A stretch of DNA of 64,000 bases from Thalassia testudinum (lineage: Eukaryota; Streptophyta; Magnoliopsida; Alismatales; Hydrocharitaceae): NCBI GenBank assembly GCA_037157565.1, contig JAZHRO010000063.1, forward strand, positions 87,634,001-87,698,000, written 5' to 3'. The translations under genes were made by a program, and so were the position numbers. Below, piece after piece: positions 34,996 to 45,102 of the stretch (position 1 is the stretch's first letter; each line of letters opens with the position of its first letter). The notes beneath the pieces were generated by a model. That model had not been told where the DNA came from. It made no database searches and saw nothing but the letters and a program-made list of their open reading frames with translations.

Positions 34996-36869
34996 ATCCC
35001 CGGTTCTCTCCGAATCTCTCAAGCTTGATTTGGCTGCAGACTCCCTCAAAATTCATCTCCCCTCTCTCCAGCCAAGTAGCCCGCAAGCTCCGAAAAATTT
35101 TCCTCCACCCTCTAGTCGCTCTACTGCCATACCAGCAGCAGGGTTCACTTCGCCTCGTTCTTCCACGTTGCGTCGCACCAGCGCACGCCTTCCTGTCCTC
35201 CTCATCGCCGTTATCTCCCACTCAGGGCAGTCCTCTCCTACGACGGCACAAACACACCATCCGTCTCCTCTGCCTCCCCTTTGCTCCAAGTACTCCAGTT
35301 AAGCTCCTCATCTTCCACTCTTTCTTTTCCCCCTTCTATTTCGTAAAACACCCCTCGACTGCCACTGTCCGCCCGCATCTTCCCCATCTCCGGCCAACCT
35401 CTGGCGAGACGCATGCATTGCTCCACGCCTCCACACATCTCCCCACCAACCTCAACATCTCCGCCATCGACCGCTGAACACTTTCCACCCACTCACAGAC
35501 CGCCACACACACTCCACGCTTCCACCAAACACACCCACTCACATGGTCTCAGACAGACCTAGGCACGCACGCCTAGGTCAATCTGAGCCATGCTGACCCC
35601 CGCCTCACCTTCGCCGTGACACGACGAAGGGTCTCCTGTGGTCTGATAGAGCCGCAAGGCTCCTTTTGTGTCGTGCAGGGTCTAGCTCCCATCCGCCATT
35701 AACAAGCACACGAGCTCGCTTTTTCTCTAGATCCAGGCCACAAGCGTCAGGTTCCAGGCTTCTAGACTATGCGGATTGAGGGCGAGAGTGAGTCCAGCCT
35801 GATAGCAACTGTCGCGAGACCTGTAGCTACGTCGATTGTGAAGTCACTCTCCTGCAGGTGTCAGCAGAAGAGGGTGGGACTTTTAGTCCCACCTCAGTAA
35901 GTCGTAAGCTTTCTGAGTGGTTTAAGTGGATTTTGTGTTCTCTGCTATTTGCCTCGAAATCACTGGGGTGAGGTCCCTCGCCTCACCTATCACGCCTCAT
36001 CAGTGACATTTAACCTGCAGACCTAGCACCCGGATCTGGTTAACCACTCCGTGCACTTCTCTCGCACCACACCCACGCCAGTGCGCCTGGACCCGGGCAC
36101 ACGGCCGACCTGATAACCTAGCTCTGGGAGAGCGTACCGAAGAGAGATATAGAGAGAGAGAGACGCGCGGGGAGGGTAGGGGAATAGGTTTTGCTGTGTG
36201 GTGCTTGTGTAGGAAGAGGACGCTAAGGGAGGAAGAAGCGCAACAAGAGAAGGAAGCAGGACTTAGCCACCGCAAGCGAAGGAGAAGAAGAAGAAAGACA
36301 CACTATAGCAGAGGAGTGGCAGACCAAGAGATAGAAGAAGAAAGAGATCAAGGGGCAGACGAAGAGGAGAAGCAAGAAAGAGCGGCCAAGCAAAGGAAGA
36401 GGAGGAAGAAAAAGAAGGAAACTAAAGAAAAGACAAGGCCTGGACTTAGTTGCAGGAAGAGAATCGAGAATAGAGAAAGCAAAGGAAGGAAAAAGAAGAG
36501 GAGCAAGAGCGGCTAAGGAAGAAAAAGAAAAGGAGAACAAGAAACCATAGCTGCAGCAGAGCAAAGCAAACAAAAGAAGACAAGAGACTGAAGGCCAATT
36601 TTAAGATGTCTAATACAATATCAAACAATATCAAACGTCCAATTCTTTTTGAGCATTTTTCTCCATAACATTATCCTGTCATTTCTGAACATGTTATTGC
36701 TTCTTATTAAAAGTTGTGTTCTCAAGTTTTGGAATACCCAAATTGCTCCCTGTGTTCGACCTTAGATACTTTGATTTTCAAGTTATAAATTTTTATTTGT
36801 TTTCATGGAGAGTTCATCTATATTACAATGAGATATCTGTTAAAACACGATCTAGCCACGTAAAAATTT

Positions 36870-36887
36870 TGGCGCCTTTGCCGAGGA
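36870..36887 (+). other. Primer-binding site of element F (tRNA-Asp)
   Basis: TGGCGCCTTTGCCGAGGA, two differences from the perfect tRNA-Asp complement, three bases after the LTR. Confidence 0.85.
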
Positions 36888-37979
36888 GCAACGGGCACTT
36901 CTGAAGCTTTTGATAACAACTTCTGATCCAATACTGACTTAATTCCTCTCCTTTATTGTGCTTGTCTCAGGGAAAGCATAGAAAAGAAGAGCAGCCGCAC
37001 AACAACCACACCAAGGAACAGGTAACTTTCATTAGCCCTCTTTCTTAATCCCCTCAAAGTCTGAAAAGGAAAAAAATAAAGAAAAATCAACCTAGGGCTA
37101 CCTGTTTCATACTTAGTAATTCATCGAAGTTGCTTGATTTTCATTTCAACACATCTTGAACTGCACATCCAACTAAGGTATCTAGGGCTATAACTTTCTT
37201 GATTGAGCCCTAGATACCAATTTTTGAGGCAACTAAATTGGACCAACTAGAGCCAACCTAAGGATTGCAAAACTTGGGTTTTTAGAGACACATCTTCTCT
37301 TAAACAAAGAAGCAAAAAAATTTCAAAAAGAGGTGTGCCTAAGCCTTGTTTGAAAAGATCTATACAGAAAAACCCTAAGCAAATCAGGCTCTTAATCCAT
37401 TTGAACCCTAAAAGGACCTAAAAGCTCTCAATGAAACAAGAGGTGAAGTTGATCCTTTGGGTCAACCAACCTTAAAATTAGGTCACTTTTTTCACTCAAA
37501 AGATCTAAAAGTTCAAGTGGAACCCTAAGCACCTTGATCTTAAGTAAAAAAAGGTAGACTTAAGAGGTCAAGGTCCCTATTCTAGTCTACCTGGAATCTC
37601 AGTGACAAGAGAGATCGGGTGGGGGAAACCCTGTAACTCATGGGGACATTCTACCATGTAGGGGTCTCTGCGGGACTCTCCCTCTTTGGCTGCCTAGGTA
37701 CTTCTCAAGTGGACGACCTTTCTGACTAAGGGGAATCATCCGTCCCGAACCTCTATAGTCACCCAACAATTTTTGGGTGTCTCGATTGGGTCCAACACCT
37801 TCTAATCTCATCACATCCTTCGGTACATGTTCGGTAGGAGGTCCTTAAGACCATCCTTAAGACCTCCTTTAGAAATTCACTCTCGCTGAAGCCAAGCCTC
37901 GATGCCCTTGTTTGTGCAGCAACCTCACCACATAAACCTTTCATCTGATTCAGAACCAAGTTCTCCTTCTTCTTCCATC
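36888..37979 (+). other. Leader of element F
   Basis: No gene is seen. It is clearly related to the leader of D: gtagacttaagaggtcaag, then agtctacctgga and a gacaaga..ggtcgggtgggg block (37553-37630), then the GACTCTCCCTCT..GGCTGCCTAGG block (37675-37700). Confidence 0.72.
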
Positions 37980-39260
37980 ATGGCACAACCAATTGAAGAA
38001 GAGAACAACCTTGAGCACCAACTTCAACACCTGACTGATCTCTTCCTAAACTTTGTAAACCCACCGCAGTGACCAACGATGTGAGATCACTATAATCCCG
38101 CTACGGTGGCGATCGAGCCTCGAGTCCGAATCCTAGTTGGAGGTCCTGATTCTGAACTCAAGCCCAATATGATTCATGCCATACCAAAGTTTCATGGGCT
38201 TAAGTCCGAGGATCCATTCCAGCACATTAAACAACTCAAGCATCTGGCCTAGACCTTCGGGTCAGATCCACAAAATCAGGATATTTTGCTCATGAAAATA
38301 TTTTCTTTCTCCCTCCTAGACAAGGCTGCCCATTAAACTCAGACTCGTCCGATCAACACATGGGATGAACTTCAGTCTGAATTTTTGAAAAAGTTCTTTC
38401 CCGTTGGCCAGACGGATGCCTTGCGCCACCAGATCACCCATTTCACTCAACAAACGGGAGAACCTCTTCACGAAGCATGGGACCGATTCCTAGATCTCAT
38501 GCGAAAGTGCCCCCATCACGGAGTTCCTAAATGGGAACAAGTCTAGTCTTTTTACCAAGGACTCCGTGAAGACATTCGATTATTCATCAATGCAACATGT
38601 GGAGGAAACATCATGGGTCAACATGAGGACACGGTGTGGGAGATTCTTGAAAACATGTGCAAGAACTCCATCAATAATGACTCCATGGGCTTATTCGACA
38701 GGACGAATGCCCGCGCATCGACGAATCTGAGAGGGGCACATAAGACGTAGGACCTATCCACATCCGTCGACTTGGAACTGATGGCCAGTCAGTTGGACAA
38801 GGTTTCTATCATAGAGAAGAAGGTGGACGAGCTAACTTGGCATCTGCAGCAACCCACCTCTACGCAGAACTCTTTTGCACGGCCACCTCTGGCGAGGGAA
38901 ATTGTGCAAAACATCTATCACCAATCTTCTCAGGGGATGGACTTGTATCCACCCCCGTCTGACTCTCGGACCAGAGTGACCTCCAATCCATTCTATTCGA
39001 GTTCGGGGAACTCTGAACCCTCGTATTCTAACTTTTCTGAGGTTCCTCAGACCTACGAGGACCTCAATGCCATCCAGAATGACCCATTCTCCAATACCTA
39101 CAACCCTGGATGGAAAAATCATCCCAACTTTCAGTGGATGGAAAATTCTCAGACTCGAAGACCACCTTATCAGCCCCATCCACAAGCTCCTCGTCCATAT
39201 CAGCTGCCTCAGCCTCGGCCCAATCCCACCTATCAATCCGGCCAAACCAGGATCAAATGA
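37980..39260 (+). pseudogene. Gag of element F
   Basis: The ATG at 37980 opens one frame running to the stop ending at 39260, about 426 codons with six or so in-frame stops, so this was one Gag. The start reads MAQPIEEENNLEHQLQHL. Core blocks are KPNMIHAIPKFHGLKSEDPF (38165), FLKKFFPVGQTDALRHQITHF (38390), HEAWDRFLDLMRKCPHHGVP (38470) and INATCGGNIMG (38590). The open C-terminal 162 codons (38772 on) hold a coiled coil (LMASQLDKVSIIEKKVDEL) and the NDPFSNTYNPGWKNHPNF tail. No zinc knuckle is seen. Confidence 0.85.
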
Positions 39261-39960
39261 CTCTTATCCTTCAAGCACTGGCTAACATTCAAAAGATCAA
39301 TGTGACAATGAAAAAATAGCACAAGGACGAGATCACAAAGGTTTGCAATCAACAAGCCCAGATGGCAAATTCCTGCCAACCAGGCACCCTTCCTTCGCAA
39401 CCTCTGCCAAACCCAAATAACGTGTCGACCCAGAGGCGCGTTATGAACCCAAATTCAGGCCATGCACATTTGATTTATCAAGCCCCTGCTGCTCCATCAC
39501 CGAACAGGATGGAAGTTTCGACATCTTATGCGGGATTTCAGCAGCAGCCACCCCTCTTACCAAACCCAAACTAAAACCAGGCAAGATTAAACTCTATAAC
39601 AACGCGTAGTGGTAAAGAAACCCAAGACCCACATTATCCGAACCACTCCAAGCCTGGTAGTAGCCAAAACCCTAGGATAGTTATCCAAGATACCCCTGGC
39701 CCAAATTAAGAACCTGAACCTATTCTAGAAAAACCAACTAGGATTCCATTTTCTAAGGCCTTGACCAAAGGAAAAAGGATAACCAAACCCATGGCTCTCG
39801 AGGAGGATCTGGTCAAGATCTTTGAACAGGTCCAGATAAACATCCCCTTGACGGATGCAATTCGCCACATACCGGCTTACGCAAGATTCCTGAAAGACGT
39901 ATGTACACCTAAACGTAAGCCGCGAACCAAGAGTGGGAATCCGATCATACTGTAAGAGCA
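39261..39960 (+). pseudogene. Gag-protease linker of element F
   Basis: After a frame change the strand encodes a Pro/Gln-rich segment (39362-39574), ITTRSGKETQDPHYP, and FEQVQINIPLTDAIRHIPAYARFLKDVCTPKRK (39820-39920). The latter is the conserved segment just before Athila proteases. A stop follows at 39955. Confidence 0.78.
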
Positions 39961-39976
39961 AGCCAGCTCTGTCATC

Positions 39977-40800
39977 TTGAGTAAACTCCTACCCAAGGAA
40001 AAAGACCCAGGAACTCCCCTGATTTCTTGTAAAATTGGTGAAACCCAATTTGATAGAGCCTTACTAGATCTAGGTGCCTCCATAAATCTAATACCTACAT
40101 CCCTCCTTGACCACCTTGAAGAGTCTGAACTTAAACCGACTGAGGTGACGTTGCAGTTAGCCGATCGATCCATCAAGTCACCTAAAGGAATACTTGAGGA
40201 TGTCATTGTTAGGGTATGGGATTTCTACTTCCCAGTGGATTTCATAGTTCTGGATATGGACACACCTGAGAACCCAAGGGACACACCAATCATATTAGGG
40301 AGACCTTTTTTGGCCACTGCTAGGGCCAACATAAATTGTGAAGAGGGCCAAATAGAATTAAAATTTGGGAATCAAACTCTGAAGTTTGACATCTTTAAGG
40401 CCCAACAAGGGATTAATTGTGGGGTTATAGAGCAAATATGTGATATCAGAGCCGTGGTTGATGAATCGCATACAGAGGACAACCTGATTATCCCTGATCA
40501 ACCATTAGAAGATCAAAACCCACAAACAGAGGAGTGCGAACCTGATCTAGATACACCCATGACTCCAACCCTTATTCCTGATACAAACCCCGAACTACCC
40601 ACTGCTGCTGATAATCCTGTCATGGAACTCAAGCCCCTTCCCGAGCACCTGAAGTACGTCTTTTTGGGTTCCAATCAGATGTTTCCTGTGATTATCAACT
40701 CCCGACTCACACCTAACCAGGAATCCCGTCTGATTACTATTCTCCAGCAACATCATAGAGCCATTAGATGGACTCTCGATGACTTGATTGGCATAAGCCC
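39977..40800 (+). pseudogene. Protease of element F and spacer to RT
   Basis: This lies in the longest open stretch of the window (39977-41338, 453 codons). The active site LLDLGASINLIP is intact (DLGAS 40067-40081), followed by EVTLQLADRSIKSPKGILEDVIVRV and FYFPVDFIVLDMD, then IILGRPFLATARANIN. The acidic spacer contains ELKPLPEHLKYVFLG. This is the only protease of the three that keeps both the Asp and the full family motif. Confidence 0.87.
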
Positions 40801-41650
40801 CTCGTATTGCATAGATCGAATCTACATAGAAGAGTGTGCACGACCTTCAAGAGAGATGCAGAGACGCTTAAACCCTAACCTGCAGGAGGTCGTGAAAAAG
40901 GAGATCATCAAGTGGTTAGATGCAGGGATCATCTACCCGATCTTCGACAGTCGTTGGGTGAGTCCAATACAGGTTGTGCCTAAGAAGGCCAAACTCACGA
41001 TCATCACGACTAAAACCGGAGAGGTCATTCCTACCCGAATAGCTAACTCGTGGAGAGTCTGCATTGATTACAGAAGACTCAATTCCTCCACGAAGAAGGA
41101 CCATTTCCCACTACCGTTTATTGATCAAATCCTCAAGAAACTAGTGGGAAATAGGTCTTCTGCTTTCTTGACAGGTACTCCGATTACAACCAGGTGGCAA
41201 TCCATCCAGAAGACCAAGAAAAGACCACGTTCACCTGCCCCTTTGGGACGTACACGTTTCGAAGGATGCCTTTCAGTCTCTGCAATGCACCTGCAACCTT
41301 TCAGCGGTGCATGCTTGCCATATTCTCAAATATGGTAGGTGAATATCTAGAAATCTTCATGGATGAATTTTCAGTTTTTAGAGCATCATTTGACGATTGC
41401 CTCCAACACTCGGTCCAAATACTTAGGCGATGCATCGATGTGAATTTGGTTCTTTCCTAGGACAAGAGCCATTTCATGGTGCCTGAGGGAATTGTCCTGG
41501 GACATCTAATCTCGGAGAAAGGCATCCAAGTCGATCGAGCTAAGGTTAACCTGATTTCAGCTCCCTATGCCTAGCTCGATTAAGGACATCCGATCTTTTT
41601 TGGGTCACGTCGATTTTTACTGTCGAATTATCCCTGATTTTTCAAAAATC
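40801..41650 (+). pseudogene. Reverse transcriptase of element F, catalytic box altered
   Basis: The N-terminal part is intact in the 39977 frame: MQRRLNPNLQEVVKKEIIKWLDAGIIYPI, WRVCIDYRRLNSSTKKDHFPLPFIDQIL. A frame change near 41160-41200 falls in the FLDGYSGYNQ block. The rest (41194-41460) has FTCPFGTYTFRRMPF, CNAPATFQRCM and the catalytic box FMDE at 41356-41367 in place of FMDD. A stop at 41458 and a shift near 41560 follow. Confidence 0.86.
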
Positions 41651-42160
41651 GCATGCCCCTAACTACTCTTCTCTCTAAGGATGTGCCTTTCGAAATTTCC
41701 AAGGAATGCACTCAAGCATTTGAGATCCTTCGGGACCGAGTCACCCAAGCCCCGATCCTACAGTCCCTTGATTGGTCTCAACCCTTTGAGATCATGTGCG
41801 ATGCATCTGACTTCGCTGTAGGTGCGATTTTCAGGCAGAAAATTGACGGGAAACCTGTGGTCATTTACTACGCTAGCAAAACACTGGACGAGGCTCAGCG
41901 TAACTACACGATTACTGAGAAAGAGCTGCTAGCTGTAGTATTTGCCCTAGAGAAATTCAAATCATACCTTCTGGGTTCCCGTGTTATCATATACTCAGAT
42001 CACACAGTTGTAAGGCATCTCCTTGCAAAGAAGGATGCGAAACCTCGATTAATCTGTTGGATCTTGCTGTTGCAAGAATTTGACCTTGAGATTCACGACA
42101 AAGCGAGAAAGCAAAATGTGGTAGCTGATCACTTGTTTCGCCTTCCTTCTGAAATAATTG
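41650..42160 (+). pseudogene. RNase H of element F
   Basis: An open stretch of 299 codons (41653-42552) contains the whole domain: EIMCDASDFAVGAIFRQ (first Asp), YYASKTLDEAQRNYTITEKELLAVVFALEKF (Glu), VIIYSDHTVVRHLLAKKDAKPRL (third Asp) and NVVADHLFRLP. All catalytic positions look kept. The reading frame continues into integrase. Confidence 0.87.
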
Positions 42161-43509
42161 ACCCTTTCGGACCCATCATAGAACACTTTCCTGATAAGCA
42201 CCTCCTGACTATCAATACAGGGCTTCCATGGTTCGCAGATATAGTGAATTACCTAGCATCACATCAGATCCCGTCCAATTGGCCGAAGGCCAGGAAGGAC
42301 AAATTGCATTCCGATGCCAAGTATTACCTGTGGGAAGACCCATATCTATTCCGCATTGGTGCTGATCAAATAATTCGACAGTGTGTCGCGAAAGTAGAAA
42401 TCAAAGACATACTCTCCTTTTGCCATGACCAGGCATGCGGTGGACGTTTCTCAGGACACAAAATCGCATCAAAAGTCCTCCAGTGTGGCTTTTACTGGCC
42501 CACAATTTTCAAGGACGCATACGATCATTGTAAGGCATGTACCTGTTGCTAGACCTTGGGAAACATGAGCCATAGAGACATGATGCCTCTACAGTCGATC
42601 CTGGTATGCGAAATTTTTGACATTTGGGGGATTGATTTTATGGGACCCTTCCCTATCTCGAATGGCTTCGAATACATCTTACTCGCCGTTGACTATGTGT
42701 CCAAGTGGGTAGAAGCCATTCCGACCTGAACCAATGATCATAAGGTTGTTATCAGATTCATTCATCAAAACATCTTCTCAAGGTTCGGGATTCCACGAGC
42801 AATACTTTCAGATGAAGGGACCCTTTTTACAAACGCTCAGTTCAGGTCACTGATGACCAAATACGGGGTGTCGCATCGAATCTCTACTCCTTACCACTCC
42901 TAAACTAATGGTCTAGCTAAGCTATCAAACCGAGAGATCAAGAAAATCCTTCAGGTTACTGTTCGACCTGACAGGAAAGATTGGTCTTCTCGACTTCCGG
43001 AAGCATTGTGGGCCTATAGGACAGCCCACAAGACCCAATTAGGAATGTCTCCCTTCAGACTAGTGTACAGGAAGGCATGTCACCTCCCCATCGAATTGGA
43101 GCATAAAGCCTATTGGGCAGTACGAAATTGCAACTTAGATCTTTCTAAGGCTGGAACCCATAGAAGGCTTCAAATGAGCGAGATCGATGAATTACGCCAC
43201 GATGCGTATGAGAACTCGCGAATTTACAAAGAACAGGTTAAAGACAAACACATTTCTAGAAAGATCTTTCATCCTGGTCAGAAGGTTTTACTCTTTGATT
43301 CCTAACTCAAATTTTTCCCAGGAAAACTACGATCTAAGTGGGTCGGACCCTACCTAGTCCGACAAATCTTTGGGAATGGAGCCATTGAAATCAGTCCACT
43401 CAGCCACAATTCCGAACCCTTTGTTGTGAACAGTCAGAGACTCAAACTGTTCATTGACATGACCAATACAAATTTGGCTGAGTCATCCCTTACCCTCCAT
43501 TCTCCTTGA
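42161..43509 (+). pseudogene. Integrase of element F, catalytic Glu replaced
   Basis: The zinc-binding part (CVAKVEIKDILSFCHDQACGGRFSGHKIASKVL, then HCKACTCC) ends at the stop after 42550. The core shows [25 protein letters not shown] near 42635, ILSDEGTLFTNAQF near 42810 and then [11 protein letters not shown] near 42920. In the last block relatives have QAE, so the third catalytic residue is Lys. The C-terminal part (43006-43305) has [23 protein letters not shown] and LLFDS. The tail runs to about 43509. Confidence 0.85.
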
Positions 43510-43516
43510 GCTCATT

Positions 43517-43562
43517 GCGCCTAGCCGATGGCGTAAAACTCAGCGCTTAACGGGAGGCAACC
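43517..43562 (+). other. Conserved post-pol block of element F
   Basis: gcgcctagccgatggcg, then AGCGCTTAACGGGAGGCAAC. The GCGCTT..GGGAGGCAACC block is known after pol in Athila and Tat relatives; D has it at 52592-52636 and E has the first half. Confidence 0.65.
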
Positions 43563-43773
43563 TATCATTCTTTGAAAAACCTGAAACCTTTACTGGCATT
43601 TCTACATGGCATTCATATTGCACTTTAGGGTTCATCCATTAGAACAGGCGACTCCACCTTAGGTACCCCTACCAGAGATTAGAAATCGTTCTCAACAGTC
43701 ACTTCGACCCGTTCGCCGACCCAACACTTGTCCTAATGCATGAACTAAGCTGAAATCGAACCCACCTAATTTA

Positions 43774-43812
43774 CAATGGGGACATTGCAAATTGTAGGCA
43801 TGGGGGGGTATG
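43774..43812 (+). other. Conserved CAATG hairpin and purine tract in F
   Basis: CAATG-GGGA-CATTG followed by GTAGGCATGGGGGGGTATG; the counterpart of 12812-12848 in B. Confidence 0.75.
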
Positions 43813-45064
43813 AAAGTGCAAAATGCCAGGAAAATTCATATCAAGAAAAGGTTTCAACTCAAAAGAAAAAAATCTTGGAAAAGAAAAAGAACTGAGGAGG
43901 GGGGAGAGATAATTTTTGGGCTATACAAAATGAGAGGAGGAAAAGAGCAAAATGCCAAAAAAAGGAGCACAAAATGAAAAAACAAGTGGTCATTAGTAAA
44001 AGATTAATGGATTAACTGAAGCTCTAGACCAGATCAAGAAAAGAGAAAAATAAAAGAAATGTGCTAAGGAGACATAAAAAGCGATTACCAGGAACGTTGA
44101 TCTTAGGCCTCTTGGGCTAGATTCTTTGGCTTAAAAATTCACGTATCCGCTAAAATCTGGATAATCCTCAAGAGGTTGAAGAAAATACGAAGCTTAAGTA
44201 TTAGGTCTAAGGCTTAGGAAGTATTCCACCTCGTTAATTGACCTTCGATTTGAGGGATTCGGTAACCTAAGCACCCCAATTCACACACAGTTTGGTTCAA
44301 TGTGCATAAATATCAAAATCACGCAAAAAGCATTTCAATGTTCTGAAAAAGTCACCTAGATTAGGAGCGGCCGATCAACACAAGTTGATTTGGACGAGTT
44401 CCCGACTTGGAAAGGCAGGAAATTCTCCTCGAAGATGGATAACAACATATCATCTCCTCGGTGCTTGTCTCTTAGGATATTTAAATATCCTGCCGGGGGC
44501 ATGTAAGCACTTTGCTGGGCGGCATTATCACGAAATGTCGATTGCTAGGGTCTGAATTCGGCCACGAAACACCATGGGCAGGATTATCTCGAAATCTCGA
44601 AACCCAGGATTCTGGGGGTTACCATGGGTGATGCTATCTAGAAGCATCGATTGCCAGGGACCCTTGAGGATTGATGATGGGGACGAGGAATCCGATACAG
44701 ATCGTGTTGAGAAGCCAATCCGAAGCTAGAAATAAAAAGAAAAGAGACAGAAAGCTCTCCAAACAAATAAATCCTCTGTCTCTCTCTTACAAAAATGCAC
44801 TGCAAACTAAACCTAGGCTAAAAATGTCTCAAGCACAGGTGCTTTAACCACGGAATCCAACAAACCCTAGGATAGTTTCTGCAGGCCTGAAAAACCTTTG
44901 CGGAAGACTGAGGCTAAAGCAGGTCAGGTCTGGATTTTGGTTGATACTTGAGTACCTCTAGGCCTATTGTCGGCATTCTAACTTAATCGCAAAAGAAAAA
45001 GAAAAGCACTTATCATAACTGGTGGTAGACATCAGGGTCTAGAACATAAGTTAAAATCTTAAAA
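43813..45064 (+). other. 3' untranslated region of element F
   Basis: No gene is seen. It begins with an A/G-rich part (43850-44060). Three tandem hairpins lie at 44520-44649. The following part (44650-45060) is similar to D's 3' region in reverse orientation. Confidence 0.7.
44520..44649 (+). ncRNA. Three tandem 7-bp/7-nt hairpins in the 3' region of F
   Basis: Hairpin 1 (44520-44540) is CGGCATT-ATCACGA-AATGTCG, hairpin 2 (44579-44599) CAGGATT-ATCTCGA-AATCTCG, hairpin 3 (44629-44649) TGATGCT-ATCTAGA-AGCATCG. Stems differ but pair, allowing G-U pairs and one mismatch in hairpin 2; loops keep ATCnnGA. Each is preceded by GGGC or ATGGG and mostly followed by attgccaggg. Element D has the same three at equal spacing. 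Function is unknown; a structured part of the element RNA is my inference. Confidence 0.65.
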
Positions 45065-45102
45065 TTTTGCTAAGGGACTAGCAAAAGCTAGGCATGGGGG
45101 TA
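45065..45102 (+). other. Hairpin plus polypurine tract of element F
   Basis: TTTTGCTA-AGGGAC-TAGCAAAA at 45065-45086, then GCTAGGCATGGGGGTA directly before the 3' LTR. Confidence 0.82.

Larger units (their letters stand above)
34073..36866 (+). repeat. 5' LTR of element F
   Basis: Starts TGATGAGAGCATCATCATGA and ends ..CACGTAAAAA. It contains the 38-base inverted repeat at 34870-34907, TATA box 34986-34995, a GA-rich block 36190-36560, and at 36750 the uninterrupted site into which G inserted in the other LTR. The ORFs at 34790-35540 and 36196-36573 are low-complexity or unsupported. Confidence 0.9.

Noticed and set aside
34790..35540. Several overlapping 80-150 codon ORFs on both strands
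   Set aside because: They lie in the LTR of F around and after the TATA box, in GC-rich sequence that is open in most frames. Their copies at 45760-46542 do not keep the same boundaries.
43510..45064. Possible env-like ORF after pol, as in some Athila elements
   Set aside because: No open stretch, signal peptide or membrane segment is seen after pol in F, nor in the 3' region of E.
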